64,000 nt of DNA from Lewinella sp038528965 (GCA_038528965.1 JBCBEC010000014.1:62001-126000), one strand, 5' to 3'; counted from the first letter of the stretch, positions 8,781 through 17,934 are shown. The notes: generated by a model from the sequence alone, not told the origin. Numbers and translations are program-made.

Positions 8781-9300
8781 AAACGAGTTCTTCTAGCTTA
8801 ATTTTGTTTAAGCGCCGCAAATATAAAGCGTTGCGCTCAGGAATGGATGTAATATCCGGGTGTTGCTCCGTGGCTTCCTCCACGCTTTCTTCGCGGAGTA
8901 AATGCAAAAGTGGATAAGGGGAGCGATTTACAAAGTTAGCGGCGTCCTCATGTTCACTACCAGCAAAACGAAACCCGGGATGGAAACCGACAATCTGCAC
9001 TAATCCTTCTACCCCACTCTCAATGAGTATATCACGAGTCCATTCCCAATAAGACCAGAAATCATCAAAATCGGAGAGTTGGTGAGGAATAACTATAATG
9101 GTGGTTTCTAATTCACTCCTAGGCGATACTACCAAATCCTCCAGGGCTTGCAGTAGGGTTTGGGTCAAATCTTCCTCGCGCTTGCCTTTTAACACCAACA
9201 ATTTAAGCAAGCCTTGGCTAAGGGGACGACGGGCGAAAGGACAGATATTATGCCCGACAATAAATTCGTCCAACCACTGCTCTACTCTCTTCCTTACCAT
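8758..9300 (-). CDS. DUF1415 family protein
   Basis: 180-residue protein recognised as DUF1415 by VEQWLDEFIVGHNICPFARR near the N-terminus, ETTIIVIPHQLSDFDDFWSY in the middle, and GLVQIVGFHPGFRFAG-EHEDAANFVNRSPYPLLHLLRE towards the end. The conserved NICPFA Cys and the histidine and aspartate residues in FHPGF and the D-F-NRSPYP block suggest an enzymatic or metal site, but the function of the family is not established. It lies between rluA-type and acyl-CoA reductase genes, 13 bases after the former and overlapping the latter, so the three are probably co-transcribed. Confidence 0.82.
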   Translation of the reverse strand: MVRKRVEQWLDEFIVGHNICPFARRPLSQGLLKLLVLKGKREEDLTQTLLQALEDLVVSPRSELETTIIVIPHQLSDFDDFWSYWEWTRDILIESGVEGLVQIVGFHPGFRFAGSEHEDAANFVNRSPYPLLHLLREESVEEATEQHPDITSIPERNALYLRRLNKIKLEELVYGNDDRG

Positions 9301-9313
9301 AAGTTAGCTTTCC

Positions 9314-10363
9314 TTAAGGCATGTTCTTTTTTCCCGCTTTGCGTTGCGCTACGTAGGCCCGCCACATATTCAGGGCCTCTTCCATATCTGCAGGCAGGTC
9401 GGATTCAAAAAACATCCGCTCACCCGTGGCTGGGTGCGTAAAGCCAATAGACTTGGCGTGTAAGCCTTGCCGTGGCAAGGCCTTAAATATCTTCTCTACA
9501 TACTGCTTGTACTTGCTGTAGACGGTGCCTTTAACGATCTTATCACCACCGTAGAGCTTATCACTAAACAAGGGGTGGCCTGCATGCTGAAAATGTACTC
9601 TAATTTGGTGAGTACGGCCCGTTTCCAGTTTGCATTTCACTAGGGTCGTGTAGTACAAACGCTCTACAACTTCATAATGTGTAACGGCCCATTTGCCAGA
9701 TTCCCCTTCCGGATAGACGCGATTGATACGTGGTTGGCGGTCATCGCGTCCAATATGGTTACTGATCGTTCCCTGATCGTCTTCCACATCACCCCACACC
9801 AGAGCGTAGTAGGTACGATCAATGGTGTGGTCAAAGAACTGTTTGGCCAAATGGGTCATCGCAAGCTCCGACTTGGCCACTACCATCAGCCCAGAGGTAT
9901 CCTTATCAATACGATGTACCAGGCCAATGCGGTTATGGGAATTTCCTTCCAAAACCGGTAAGGATTCGCCGAAGTGAAAAGACAGCGCATTAGCCAGTGT
10001 ACCGGTCCAGTTACCCACGCCAGGGTGGACTACCAAACCGTATGGTTTATGGAGCACCAGGAGGTGATCATCCTCGTAGCGGATATCCAAAGGAATATCC
10101 TCTGGCAAAAGCGGCAGGGTTTCATCGTAAAACCGTGGCAAGCTCACCTTAATCAATTCTCCAGGCTTTACCTTGTGGTTGGCTTTCACCGCTTTATCAT
10201 CTACGGTCACATTGCCCGCTTTGATGACTTCCTGGATGCGATTGCGCGAAAGTTGCAATCGAATATTGAGAAACTTGTCAATGCGCAAGGGGGATTGCTT
10301 CCCATCCACCTTGATCTCCGCAAAGTCAACAAAACCCTCAGCCTGCTTATCTTTTTCCTCCAT
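9314..10363 (-). CDS. RluA/RluD-family pseudouridine synthase
   Basis: RNA pseudouridine synthase with an N-terminal S4 RNA-binding domain (RIDKFLNIRLQLSRNRIQEVIKAGNVTVD) and a catalytic RluA domain. The catalytic motif is HRIDKDTSGLMVVAK, with Asp as nucleophile. LETGRTHQIRVHFQHAGHPL is the second family signature. Length (about 349 residues) suits RluD, which modifies helix 69 of 23S rRNA, but RluC and RluA homologues cannot be excluded. An ATG at 10390 could add nine residues, but a -7 box at 10388-10395 would put the transcript start inside that extension, so the ATG at 10363 is chosen. First gene of the operon with DUF1415 and the acyl-CoA reductase. Confidence 0.85.
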   Translation of the reverse strand: MEEKDKQAEGFVDFAEIKVDGKQSPLRIDKFLNIRLQLSRNRIQEVIKAGNVTVDDKAVKANHKVKPGELIKVSLPRFYDETLPLLPEDIPLDIRYEDDHLLVLHKPYGLVVHPGVGNWTGTLANALSFHFGESLPVLEGNSHNRIGLVHRIDKDTSGLMVVAKSELAMTHLAKQFFDHTIDRTYYALVWGDVEDDQGTISNHIGRDDRQPRINRVYPEGESGKWAVTHYEVVERLYYTTLVKCKLETGRTHQIRVHFQHAGHPLFSDKLYGGDKIVKGTVYSKYKQYVEKIFKALPRQGLHAKSIGFTHPATGERMFFESDLPADMEEALNMWRAYVAQRKAGKKNMP

Positions 10364-10387
10364 GGCGTTAGTCCGCTCTACTTTTCG

Positions 10388-10395
10388 CAAAAGTA
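10388..10395 (-). promoter_or_regulatory. Bacteroidota -7 box for the pseudouridine synthase operon
   Basis: TACTTTTG on the minus strand matches TAnnTTTG. It lies about 25 bases before the ATG at 10363. No TTG is found at the usual -33 distance, so support is the -7 box and position only. Confidence 0.45.
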
Positions 10396-10553
10396 CTAAG
10401 AGCCTTTTTAAATTTCTAACTATTGAAAACCAATACCTTATGAACTTGACTTCACCTCTACTCAGTTGCTTGGCCCGCCATGCGCCTTCGGGATAGGTTT
10501 GTCAAAACCATAAATTATTGATTGTCAATGTGCGATAAATTTTAAACAAGCTC

Positions 10554-10561
10554 TAATTTTG
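10554..10561 (+). promoter_or_regulatory. Bacteroidota -7 box before the PLP enzyme gene
   Basis: TAATTTTG matches TAnnTTTG and lies 61 bases before the ATG at 10623. No well-spaced -33 TTG is seen. Confidence 0.4.
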
Positions 10562-10622
10562 CCCCGACCCACTTCTGCCTCGTAAAGGAGGCATTTCTCC
10601 AAAATACACGCAATAATAGTAC

Positions 10623-11822
10623 ATGTCAACTCCGCAACAAGGCCCCGCTTCCCTCAGTGCTCGTGATCCACAATGGACCGCCGGCAATCCGCCCCATCAA
10701 TTACCGCTTTACGCAGCCTCTTCTTTTACGTTTAACAGCATTGAAGAAGGGATTGCCATATTTGACGGTGAGCAGCCTGGCAATATTTATTCCCGATTTG
10801 GCAATCCTACCATTGACGCTGTCGCTGATAAGATTGCCGAACTGGAAGGCCGTGGTCTGGAAGGCGAGACGTATGGTTTACTGACTAGCTCTGGCATGTC
10901 GGCCATTAGCTTACTGGGGTTAGGCCTACTGAAGCCGGGAGACAAACTATTGACGCAAGCCGATTTATACGGAGGTACCGTCGCTCTCTTTCGCGATGTA
11001 CTGGCACCCTTTGGTATTGAAGTATTAGTTCGAGACTTGCGTGACCAAGATGGCTTGGTGGCTTTGCTGGAGCAAGAAGAAAGCATTCGCTGCATCTATT
11101 GTGAAACGCCTTCCAATCCGATTCTACGCTGTGTGGACCTGGAGCAGATTGCTGCCTTGGGTAAAGCCTACGATTGCTATACTATTGTTGACAACACTTT
11201 CGCTACGCCGATACTACAACAACCCCTAGCCCACGGTATTGATTTCGTCATTCACTCTACTACCAAATACTTAAACGGACACGGCACAGGCACCGCAGGA
11301 GTAGTAGTGAGTCAACACCAAGAACTTATGATAGGGGATTTGGTAAACAAGCTACGCTTACTAGGTGGTACTGCCAGCCCCTGGGAAGCATGGTTACTGC
11401 ACAACGGAATGAAGACCCTGGCTTTGCGGATGGAACGCCACTGCCAGAATGCGCAAATTGTAGCGGAAATGTTGCAAGCCCTGCCCAGTGTACAACACGT
11501 AAACTATCTCGGCCTTCTGGATCATCCAGACTACGAACTTGCCCAGCGTCAAATGCAAGGCCCCGGTGGCATGATCAGTTTTGAGTTGGAAGGAGGCTTG
11601 GAGGCCGGTAAGCAATTTATGAATCGCTTGAAATTTTGCACCCTCACCCCTACTCTGGGTGATGTAGATACTTTGATTCTACACCCCGCCACTATGTCGC
11701 ATCGGGCTTTAGATCCGGAGGTACGAAGAGCACACGGCATTAGTGATGGATTAGTTCGAATATCGGTGGGTATTGAGGATGTAGCGGATATACTGCAGGA
11801 TCTTGAACAGGCGATTGGGTAA
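10623..11822 (+). CDS. Cys/Met-metabolism PLP-dependent enzyme (cystathionine gamma-synthase / methionine gamma-lyase family)
   Basis: 399-residue fold-type I pyridoxal-phosphate enzyme of the trans-sulfuration family. Visible motifs are YSRFGNPTIDAVADKIAELEG near residue 55, GLLTSSGMSAISLLGLGLL (phosphate-binding region), ADLYGGTVALFRDVL, YCETPSNPILRCVDLEQIA, VDNTFATPILQQPLAHGIDF and the PLP-lysine motif HSTTKYLNGHGTGTAGVVV. Near the end TPTLGDVDTLILHPATMSH and RRAHGISDGLVRISVGIED are standard. Sequence alone does not separate cystathionine gamma-synthase, cystathionine lyase, methionine gamma-lyase and O-acetylhomoserine sulfhydrylase; the length favours the first three. It is monocistronic or loosely linked to the histidine kinase 50 bases downstream. 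Confidence 0.85.
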   Translation: MSTPQQGPASLSARDPQWTAGNPPHQLPLYAASSFTFNSIEEGIAIFDGEQPGNIYSRFGNPTIDAVADKIAELEGRGLEGETYGLLTSSGMSAISLLGLGLLKPGDKLLTQADLYGGTVALFRDVLAPFGIEVLVRDLRDQDGLVALLEQEESIRCIYCETPSNPILRCVDLEQIAALGKAYDCYTIVDNTFATPILQQPLAHGIDFVIHSTTKYLNGHGTGTAGVVVSQHQELMIGDLVNKLRLLGGTASPWEAWLLHNGMKTLALRMERHCQNAQIVAEMLQALPSVQHVNYLGLLDHPDYELAQRQMQGPGGMISFELEGGLEAGKQFMNRLKFCTLTPTLGDVDTLILHPATMSHRALDPEVRRAHGISDGLVRISVGIEDVADILQDLEQAIG

Positions 11823-11871
11823 ATAGTCCTATTTTGATTCTCTATCTTTAAGGCCGAACAAGCGACCACCC

Positions 11872-12636
11872 ATGTCTGAAGAAAGCAGCAAACCCTCCAA
11901 TGAGGAGCTGATACAAGAACTACGACAACAAATTGAAGATCTCAAACAAAGCAATCAAGACCTTGAGCACTTTGCTTATGTAGCAAGCCATGACTTACAA
12001 TCGCCGCTGCGAACAGTGGAGGGTTATTTGGGCATCATTCGCAAGGAGCTTAAAAAAGAAGGTATCCCACCTGAGGTCGAAGGCTACTTTGAGCATGTCA
12101 CTTTGGGCGTGAAGCGCCTTCAACAGCTTATCAAGGATCTTCTAGAGTATTCCAGAGCAGGCCGGATGGTAGAGCGAGCCACTATCCAAACACTTCCGAT
12201 GCTAGAGATTGTGAAATACAACCTTCGCGAAAGCATCCAACAGCGAGAAGTGGAGATCACCACCGAAAACCTACCAGAACGCTTCAGTGGTCACCGGATG
12301 GGGATCACGCAGCTGTTCCAAAACTTGCTCTCGAACGCCATCCAGTTCGGCCCCGAGGATACCTTGAATCAAATCCGTATCAGTTGTACTGAGGATAGTA
12401 AGTACTGGCGCTTTTCTGTAATAGACCAAGGGCTAGGCATTGCCGAAAAAGATCACCAGCGCATTTTCGAGTTATTTACGCGCTTACGACCCCGCGAAAA
12501 GGAAGACCAGGGCACGGGTATCGGCCTGGCGCTTTGCAAACGAATTGTAGACAGCCACGGTGGTAGAATTTGGGTAGAAAGTGAACTTGGTGCGGGTAGT
12601 ACTTTTCACTTTACAATTCGGAAACCGAAGGAGTAG
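11872..12636 (+). CDS. Soluble sensor histidine kinase without an input domain
   Basis: 254-residue histidine kinase. A short N-terminal coiled coil (residues 10-32) leads into the HisKA dimerisation helix with phospho-acceptor His40 in FAYVASHDLQSPLRTVEGYL. The ATPase domain shows the N-box LFQNLLSNAIQFG, G1 IDQGLGIAEKDHQRIFELF, and G2 DQGTGIGLALCKRIVDSHGG. There is no membrane segment and no PAS or GAF domain, so it is cytoplasmic and probably relies on a partner for its signal. The sequence resembles the kinase part of phytochrome-like and light/oxygen-sensing kinases. No response regulator is adjacent. Confidence 0.88.
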   Translation: MSEESSKPSNEELIQELRQQIEDLKQSNQDLEHFAYVASHDLQSPLRTVEGYLGIIRKELKKEGIPPEVEGYFEHVTLGVKRLQQLIKDLLEYSRAGRMVERATIQTLPMLEIVKYNLRESIQQREVEITTENLPERFSGHRMGITQLFQNLLSNAIQFGPEDTLNQIRISCTEDSKYWRFSVIDQGLGIAEKDHQRIFELFTRLRPREKEDQGTGIGLALCKRIVDSHGGRIWVESELGAGSTFHFTIRKPKE

Positions 12637-12714
12637 AAAGCGTTTTTGGGAAGGAGCTCAAATGCAAAAGTGACTTAGGTATTCATCGAAAAAACTAAAT
12701 TTCTCATTTTTCCA

Positions 12715-12997
12715 TTACATTTCTTCAACAAACAACTGCATGCCCCTTATTCTATCAACAGTTCTTTCTTCTAGCTTTTCGCACCTTATGTACAAATAAT
12801 AGTCGTATCCAAATTCTACCGTCATGCTTTTTGACCTCAAATTAGCCCAAAATACCTCCCGCAAGATCAGCCTTGAAACTTGCGCTATGGTTGGACCAAT
12901 AACTCTTCTTCCGTTTGCCAACGAAGTAACGAATCTTACATAGTCCCGCCTCATTTCTCAGCAGAGGATCATACCTCGTAATTCGATATCTAATCAT
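12715..12997 (-). pseudogene. Frameshifted remnant of a small conserved hypothetical gene
   Basis: The minus strand from 12997 reads MIRYRITRYDPLLRNE in one frame. Just after that the open frame shifts by one base, to DYVRFVTSLANG and then TIAQVSRLILREVFW, MTVEFGYDYYLYIRCEKL and RIRGMQLFVEEM before a stop at 12715. The start resembles hypothetical Bacteroidota proteins beginning '..YRITKYDP..R' and the end resembles their 'EFGYDYYMYI' tail, so the two halves look like one gene joined across a frameshift near 12950, perhaps with a deleted middle. This rests on remembered family resemblance. The rest of the 12637-13180 gap shows nothing else supportable. Confidence 0.4.
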
Positions 12998-13180
12998 CAA
13001 TGAATCTTTTAGTCTTGCAACAGCGGCCCTTCTACTGGACACTGGCTATGTCAGCCCTTACAACAGAACTCATGCTAAATAAGTGCCTTTCACCTTCCAA
13101 GATTCTTCGTCTTCTGTTGGCGCTTTCGGCGTAGCACTCTATCAACACATTCCTGAGGGCAGCTCTCAAATGACAGCTCC

Positions 13181-14602
13181 TTACTCACGAATTGAGCGCA
13201 ATCGTACCCGAAAAGACGCTGGATGCATGGTAAAAGTGTAGGTCTCAGCAATTGTGTTTGGTGGTTCCACCATTTGAATATCAAACTGCTTGCAAATACT
13301 GGATATCACTATCACCATTTCGTGCATAGCCAGGTGCTTGCCGGGGCAGTAGCGGGCTCCGCCGCCAAAGGTTCTCACTATTTCTGGTTGGTGTTTCATA
13401 CCTGCTGGACACTGTTCGTTCAACCAACGATGAGGGCGGAACGCATCTGCCTCGCTGAAATACTTTTCCTGGACTTGTGCGATCCGATTCTGCAGAATAA
13501 CATTGGTCCCGGCAGGCAGCTCCAATCCCCCCACTTCTACTCGAGACTGTGACTGTAAAACCAGCTGTGGCGAAGTAGGTTTAAGACGGATTACTTCCAA
13601 AGCTACTGCTTCAGCTAGCTTGAGCTGTTGGTACTGTTGGATAGAACTTGGCACCAGTGCCTCACCGTATACTTGTTTGGCTTCATCCCTAAGCTCCTCA
13701 ACAATTGATGGAATTTGCGCCAGCAAAAATAAAGCCCAAGCGATGGAGTTTGCCGTAGTGTCCTCGCCGGCCAATAACAAGGTAAACACTGCACTAAAAA
13801 CATCTGTCTCGTCTAGATTATGGTCACGCTGCTCCAATAGCAAGGCCTCGAGAAAATTGGAAGCTTGGTATTCCTCTTGTTCACCTTGCAAAAGGGTCCT
13901 TTTTGCAGCATCAATGAATCCTTGCACCGAGGATCGGATATATCGCAGCGCATCGTCAAATTCTCGATCAGAGCGGCTTTTCCACCAGCGCCAAACGGGC
14001 AAAGCAGCACTCATGCGTTTATTGACCATCGGAAAAACCAGCTGTAAGGCATCATGCAGTTCATCTTTCTCTCCTCCCAGGGTATTCAAGGGATAACCGA
14101 AGGCAATTCCTGTGGTAAGGTCCAGTGTAAAGCGTTGCACCAGCGAACGGACCTCCACCGCTTCTTGTTGCTGGGAACTAAGCTGGCACTGCTGCACTAG
14201 TTGCGCTGCTTTTTCCACAAGTAAGGGATAGAACGACTTGACTTTTTTGAGATTCAATGCCTCAGCAACCGGCTTACGATGCTCATACCAACGCTCACCT
14301 TCTGCATTAAAGACAGAATATACACCGATTTCCTCCAGGATTTCGCTGATTTTAGGGTGTCGCCGAAAGCCTCCTGGCCTTTGCTTTAGAACATCCGCGT
14401 TGAAGTGCGGATCACTGGAGACTACGAAGGGGGTTAATCCAAGGCGAATGCGATAAATGCTACCGCATTCTTCGGCCCACCTCTCCAAAACCGTGTGCTT
14501 AGGTCCTTGTTGAAACGGAATAAGGTGACCTAGAATGGGGTGGCCTTGAGGGCTTGGTAAATTGCTAATTTGCAGGATAACATCCGATTTATTTGGCAAC
14601 AT
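13181..14602 (-). CDS. Cytochrome P450
   Basis: 473-residue soluble P450 monooxygenase. Landmarks are the proline-rich start LPSPQGHPILGHL, helix C WYEHRKPVAEALNLKKVK, helix I LLLAGEDTTANSIAWALF with the acid-threonine pair that handles oxygen, the ExxR pair in ALEVIRLKPTSP, the PERF-like region FRPHRWLNE, and the heme loop FGGGARYCPGKHLA with Cys419 as the iron ligand. No N-terminal membrane anchor is present. No ferredoxin or reductase gene is adjacent, so the redox partner is elsewhere. The substrate is unknown; the overall look (RxxDQ-rich helix I, CYP102/CYP110-like) would suit fatty acids or terpenoids, but this is a guess. Confidence 0.92.
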   Translation of the reverse strand: MLPNKSDVILQISNLPSPQGHPILGHLIPFQQGPKHTVLERWAEECGSIYRIRLGLTPFVVSSDPHFNADVLKQRPGGFRRHPKISEILEEIGVYSVFNAEGERWYEHRKPVAEALNLKKVKSFYPLLVEKAAQLVQQCQLSSQQQEAVEVRSLVQRFTLDLTTGIAFGYPLNTLGGEKDELHDALQLVFPMVNKRMSAALPVWRWWKSRSDREFDDALRYIRSSVQGFIDAAKRTLLQGEQEEYQASNFLEALLLEQRDHNLDETDVFSAVFTLLLAGEDTTANSIAWALFLLAQIPSIVEELRDEAKQVYGEALVPSSIQQYQQLKLAEAVALEVIRLKPTSPQLVLQSQSRVEVGGLELPAGTNVILQNRIAQVQEKYFSEADAFRPHRWLNEQCPAGMKHQPEIVRTFGGGARYCPGKHLAMHEMVIVISSICKQFDIQMVEPPNTIAETYTFTMHPASFRVRLRSIRE

Positions 14603-14628
14603 ACAAATTGCACATATGATCTGCTAGG

Positions 14629-15816
14629 CTATTTTGACAAAGCATAACCGATTCCTAAAAATAGATGGCCGTAATAAACAGTAACGTTTACGTCCCTGCT
14701 ATTCGCAGCCGTTGGAAAAACGTACATCGCTCTGGCCGAAAGTTTTTCGGTGAGACTAAAGCCTGTCCCTACACTGACAGCAGTCCTACTCTCTGTAAGT
14801 TCTTCTGGCACCGACTGTACATTTACCGTAGAGTTACCATCAAGCGTGAAGACAAAGGATAAGTCGACATAAAAACGCGGGTTCCCCTCCTTGAATGAAT
14901 TGTACCGTACACCCAAAGGCAATTTTATCATACCAAAATCCATTTCCACATCTGTGAAATCATCGCCAAACTCCCCAGAAATCACTTGATAATACGGAGC
15001 AAGAAAAACGGACATACCACTCCGGGGGCCAGCGAAGAAATATTCCAAATCTAAACCTGCGCTAAAGCCAGTGGCGCCGCCTAAGTCTTGAGCTCCTCTT
15101 ACATCCGGAGAGCGGTAGCTAAATCCGCCGAAAGCGGGGCCAATTAAGGCCTTAGCGTAAACCTTGCCAGTATTCCTTTCCGCACCCTCATCAAACTCCG
15201 CTCCTCCTGCGCAAGCATTGTATTTGCGAAAAAACTTGGTCATAGGGCGGCGAGAATAGTCGAGACTACCGATTTCCTCTAAGGTGATCTTTTCGCATTT
15301 GAGATCATTCCACAGCTGTTCTTTGTAGGTCATGTTCTCTCCTAGCAGATCCCCCTCTTTCAAATATAATTTGTAAATCAGTTGTTTGATTTCCTGTTCA
15401 GCAACTTTATAAAACAAGCGATTCAAATCAAATTCACGGTATTCATAAAGTACTGCGGGGCCATCCACCAGCACTTGTAGCAGCAGATTCGCCTCCTCTA
15501 AATTGACCTCCTTATCGTAGCCTAGACGATCCATCTGACTCGTGGATCGATCCATCATTACGGTAGCCCGAACATGTTTATACTGCTCGTTGATAACTAT
15601 TTCAGCGATATCTTGTCGATCCACGGTATGCGACACATGCGTTTGCCGATAGGAAATCTGGCTGGGAATATTTGGCCAAGAAGATGCATTGATGTAACAA
15701 TCAATCCGTTCACCAGTAGTGGTAATGAAATATCCTCGTTTGAACTGCTTATCTGCTTGTGCAGACAATGATAATATCCCAAAGAGGAATACAAGTAAAG
15801 AGAACTGTATTTTCAT
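14629..15816 (-). CDS. Secreted outer-membrane beta-barrel-like protein
   Basis: About 395 residues. The ATG at 15816 gives a clean signal peptide (MKIQFSLLVFLFGILSLSAQ); the longer frame upstream overlaps the nucleoside transporter gene and lacks a leader, so it was rejected. Residues 25-210 form an N-terminal domain starting KQFKRGYFITTTGERIDCYI, a pattern common at the start of Bacteroidota PorT-like or DUF-type outer-membrane proteins. From about 225 the sequence alternates hydrophobic and polar residues in short strands (VYAKALIGPAFGGFSYRSP, MSVFLAPYYQVISGEFG) and ends in a strand with aromatic residues, as in eight-stranded barrels. Function unknown. Confidence 0.6.
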   Translation of the reverse strand: MKIQFSLLVFLFGILSLSAQADKQFKRGYFITTTGERIDCYINASSWPNIPSQISYRQTHVSHTVDRQDIAEIVINEQYKHVRATVMMDRSTSQMDRLGYDKEVNLEEANLLLQVLVDGPAVLYEYREFDLNRLFYKVAEQEIKQLIYKLYLKEGDLLGENMTYKEQLWNDLKCEKITLEEIGSLDYSRRPMTKFFRKYNACAGGAEFDEGAERNTGKVYAKALIGPAFGGFSYRSPDVRGAQDLGGATGFSAGLDLEYFFAGPRSGMSVFLAPYYQVISGEFGDDFTDVEMDFGMIKLPLGVRYNSFKEGNPRFYVDLSFVFTLDGNSTVNVQSVPEELTESRTAVSVGTGFSLTEKLSARAMYVFPTAANSRDVNVTVYYGHLFLGIGYALSK

Positions 15817-15845
15817 GAAAAGCGCGAATTTATCGAGTAAAATCT

Positions 15846-17189
15846 CTACACAAACAAACCAGCAATTGCTCCAGTTAGGAAGCAAGCAATAGTACCACCA
15901 ATAAGTGCTTTAATACCAAATTCAGTGAGCGTCTTACGTTGCCCCGGAGCGAGAGAACCGATACCGCCGATTTGGATACCAATAGAGGCAAAATTGGAGA
16001 ATCCACAGAGAGCGTAGGTGGCGATAATGACCGATTTGTCATTCTTGAGGAGCCCCGATTCTAGGATGCCTTGAAACTGCTCGTAAGCCACAAATTCGTT
16101 GATCACCGTTTTCATACCCAGCAGTTGTCCTACTACCGTAATGTCTTCAAACGGAACCCCCAAAATCCAGGCGAAAGGTGCAAAGACCATGGCTAAGAGG
16201 TAGGTAAAACTGAAGCCTTCAAAACGGCCACCAGTAGCAGCGGCAATTTGCTCATTCCAATTGCCAACATCTGGGTTTATATAGGCAGCAATATCGTTGA
16301 TGATATCAGTAGCGCCAAGAAAGATCTCATTCATCATGAAGATCAAGGCCGTAAAAACCAACAGCATGGCGCCCACATTTACCGCTAAACGCAGGCCATC
16401 AGTTGTACCACGGGAAATGGCATCCAACAGGTTGTTGGCCTCTCCCTCTGCCATCTCCATCTGCTTGTTAATATCTCCGTCTTTCTCGGTCTCTGGGAAT
16501 AATATCTTGGCCGCTACGATGGCCGCCGGTGCGGAAATAATCGAGGCCGTAAGCAGGTGTTTGGCAAAATAGAGTTTAGACGCTTCGTCAGTACCACCTA
16601 AGTATCCCACATAGGCTACAAATACACTGCCAGCAATGGTTGCCATCCCACCAGTCATCAAACAGAGAATCTCTGACCGGCTCATCTTTTCCAGGTAAGG
16701 CTTAACCACCAGCGGGGCCTCCGTCTGCCCAATGAAAACATTAGCAGCCGCCGCCAAACTCTCTGGCCCTGACAAGCCCATCGTTCGGGTCAACAACCAA
16801 GCCAGACCGTAGACAATCTTTTGCAAAATGCCTAAGTAGTAGAGAATCGCGGTTAGCGCACTGAAGAACACAATGGTGGGAAGCACCTGAAAAGCAAAGA
16901 TGTAGCCAAAGGAACTCATATCCTGCACAATGCTCCCGAACAGGAACTGCGAACCCGCTGCAGTAAAGGCAATAACTTTGGTAAAACCCTTGGATATAAC
17001 GTCAAAAATATTGCTAACGCCAGGGACAATAAGGATGAGAAAAGCAAGAGCCAATTGAAGCCCCATCCCAATACTGACCAAACGCCAATCAATGGCTTTG
17101 CGATCACTGCTGAGCAGATAACAAATGCCCAGAAGAATGAAAACTCCTAAGCCCGCGCGAAAAATATCGGTCAGTAATTCCATACCCAA
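15846..17189 (-). CDS. Concentrative nucleoside transporter (CNT/NupC family)
   Basis: 447-residue membrane protein of the CNT family, which imports nucleosides with Na+ or H+. Motifs are AANVFIGQTEAPLVVKPYLEKM (the conserved GQTEAP substrate loop), LMTGGMATIAGSVFVAYV, KTVINEFVAYEQFQ (NEFVAY) and YALCGFSNFASIGIQIGGIGSLAP. About ten membrane segments are seen. It is divergent from a uridine kinase gene 106 bases away, with a -7 box on each strand in the gap. This fits pyrimidine nucleoside uptake followed by phosphorylation. Two ATGs two codons apart are possible starts. Confidence 0.9.
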   Translation of the reverse strand: MGMELLTDIFRAGLGVFILLGICYLLSSDRKAIDWRLVSIGMGLQLALAFLILIVPGVSNIFDVISKGFTKVIAFTAAGSQFLFGSIVQDMSSFGYIFAFQVLPTIVFFSALTAILYYLGILQKIVYGLAWLLTRTMGLSGPESLAAAANVFIGQTEAPLVVKPYLEKMSRSEILCLMTGGMATIAGSVFVAYVGYLGGTDEASKLYFAKHLLTASIISAPAAIVAAKILFPETEKDGDINKQMEMAEGEANNLLDAISRGTTDGLRLAVNVGAMLLVFTALIFMMNEIFLGATDIINDIAAYINPDVGNWNEQIAAATGGRFEGFSFTYLLAMVFAPFAWILGVPFEDITVVGQLLGMKTVINEFVAYEQFQGILESGLLKNDKSVIIATYALCGFSNFASIGIQIGGIGSLAPGQRKTLTEFGIKALIGGTIACFLTGAIAGLFV

Positions 17190-17209
17190 GTTTAGATCGA
17201 GAAACCGAC

Positions 17210-17217
17210 CAAATGTA
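17210..17217 (-). promoter_or_regulatory. -7 box for the nucleoside transporter gene
   Basis: TACATTTG on the minus strand matches TAnnTTTG and lies 20 bases before the ATG at 17189. It mirrors an identical box on the plus strand at 17268-17275. Confidence 0.5.
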
Positions 17218-17267
17218 AGTAAAGTATTTGGAACGGAAATATATTTTCCACTCTTCCCCGAAAGAGG

Positions 17268-17275
17268 TACATTTG
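17268..17275 (+). promoter_or_regulatory. -7 box for uridine kinase
   Basis: TACATTTG on the plus strand, 20 bases before the ATG at 17296, matches TAnnTTTG. The -33 position holds a T-rich stretch but no exact TTG. Confidence 0.5.
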
Positions 17276-17295
17276 CCCGGACCTACGATTAATAG

Positions 17296-17934
17296 ATGAA
17301 ACCGTTCATCATTGGCATTACCGGAGGTAGTGGATCCGGTAAGACTACCTTTATCCGTACGCTGCGGGAACACTTCAACGACGAACAACTTTGCGTCATC
17401 TCCCAAGATGACTACTACCGCCCCAAAGCGGAACAGAAAAGTGACCAGCAAGGTATCACCAACTTTGACTTACCCCGCTCTATAGATAAGAAAGCATTTA
17501 TCAAAGATGTAGGTCGGCTTATCGAAGGGGAAATTGTGGAAAGAGAAGAATACACTTTCAACAACGAAAAAGTCAAGCCCAAAACGCTCTATTTTCATCC
17601 TACGCCCATCATTATTGTAGAAGGACTATTCGTTTTTCACTTTAAGAAAATGCGGCGCCAACTCGATCTTAAAATCTACCTGCACGCCAAGGAAAACCTT
17701 AAGGTGATTCGCCGGATCAAGCGCGATCGCGTAGAGCGAAACTATCCGTTGGAGGATGTACTTTACCGCTACGAAAACCACGTCTTACCCGCTTTCGAAA
17801 AGTACATTAAACCTTATCAGGACGAAGCTGATTTGATCATCAACAACAACACACAGTTACATATGGGACTGCGGGTTGTCCAGGGATTCCTGGAGCACTA
17901 TTTGGAGCAGCAGCAGTCTAATCAGCCACAATAG
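17296..17934 (+). CDS. udk: Uridine kinase
   Basis: 212-residue P-loop kinase that phosphorylates uridine and cytidine to UMP and CMP in pyrimidine salvage. Walker A is GITGGSGSGKTTFIRTL at residues 8-24. ISQDDYYRPK is the nucleoside-binding segment, and NFDLPRSIDKKAFIKDV, PTPIIIVEGLFVFH and KIYLHAKENLKVIRRIKRDRVER are further family motifs. Length is normal. It pairs functionally with the divergent nucleoside transporter. Its 3' end overlaps the convergent propeller gene by 17 bases. Confidence 0.93.
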   Translation: MKPFIIGITGGSGSGKTTFIRTLREHFNDEQLCVISQDDYYRPKAEQKSDQQGITNFDLPRSIDKKAFIKDVGRLIEGEIVEREEYTFNNEKVKPKTLYFHPTPIIIVEGLFVFHFKKMRRQLDLKIYLHAKENLKVIRRIKRDRVERNYPLEDVLYRYENHVLPAFEKYIKPYQDEADLIINNNTQLHMGLRVVQGFLEHYLEQQQSNQPQ

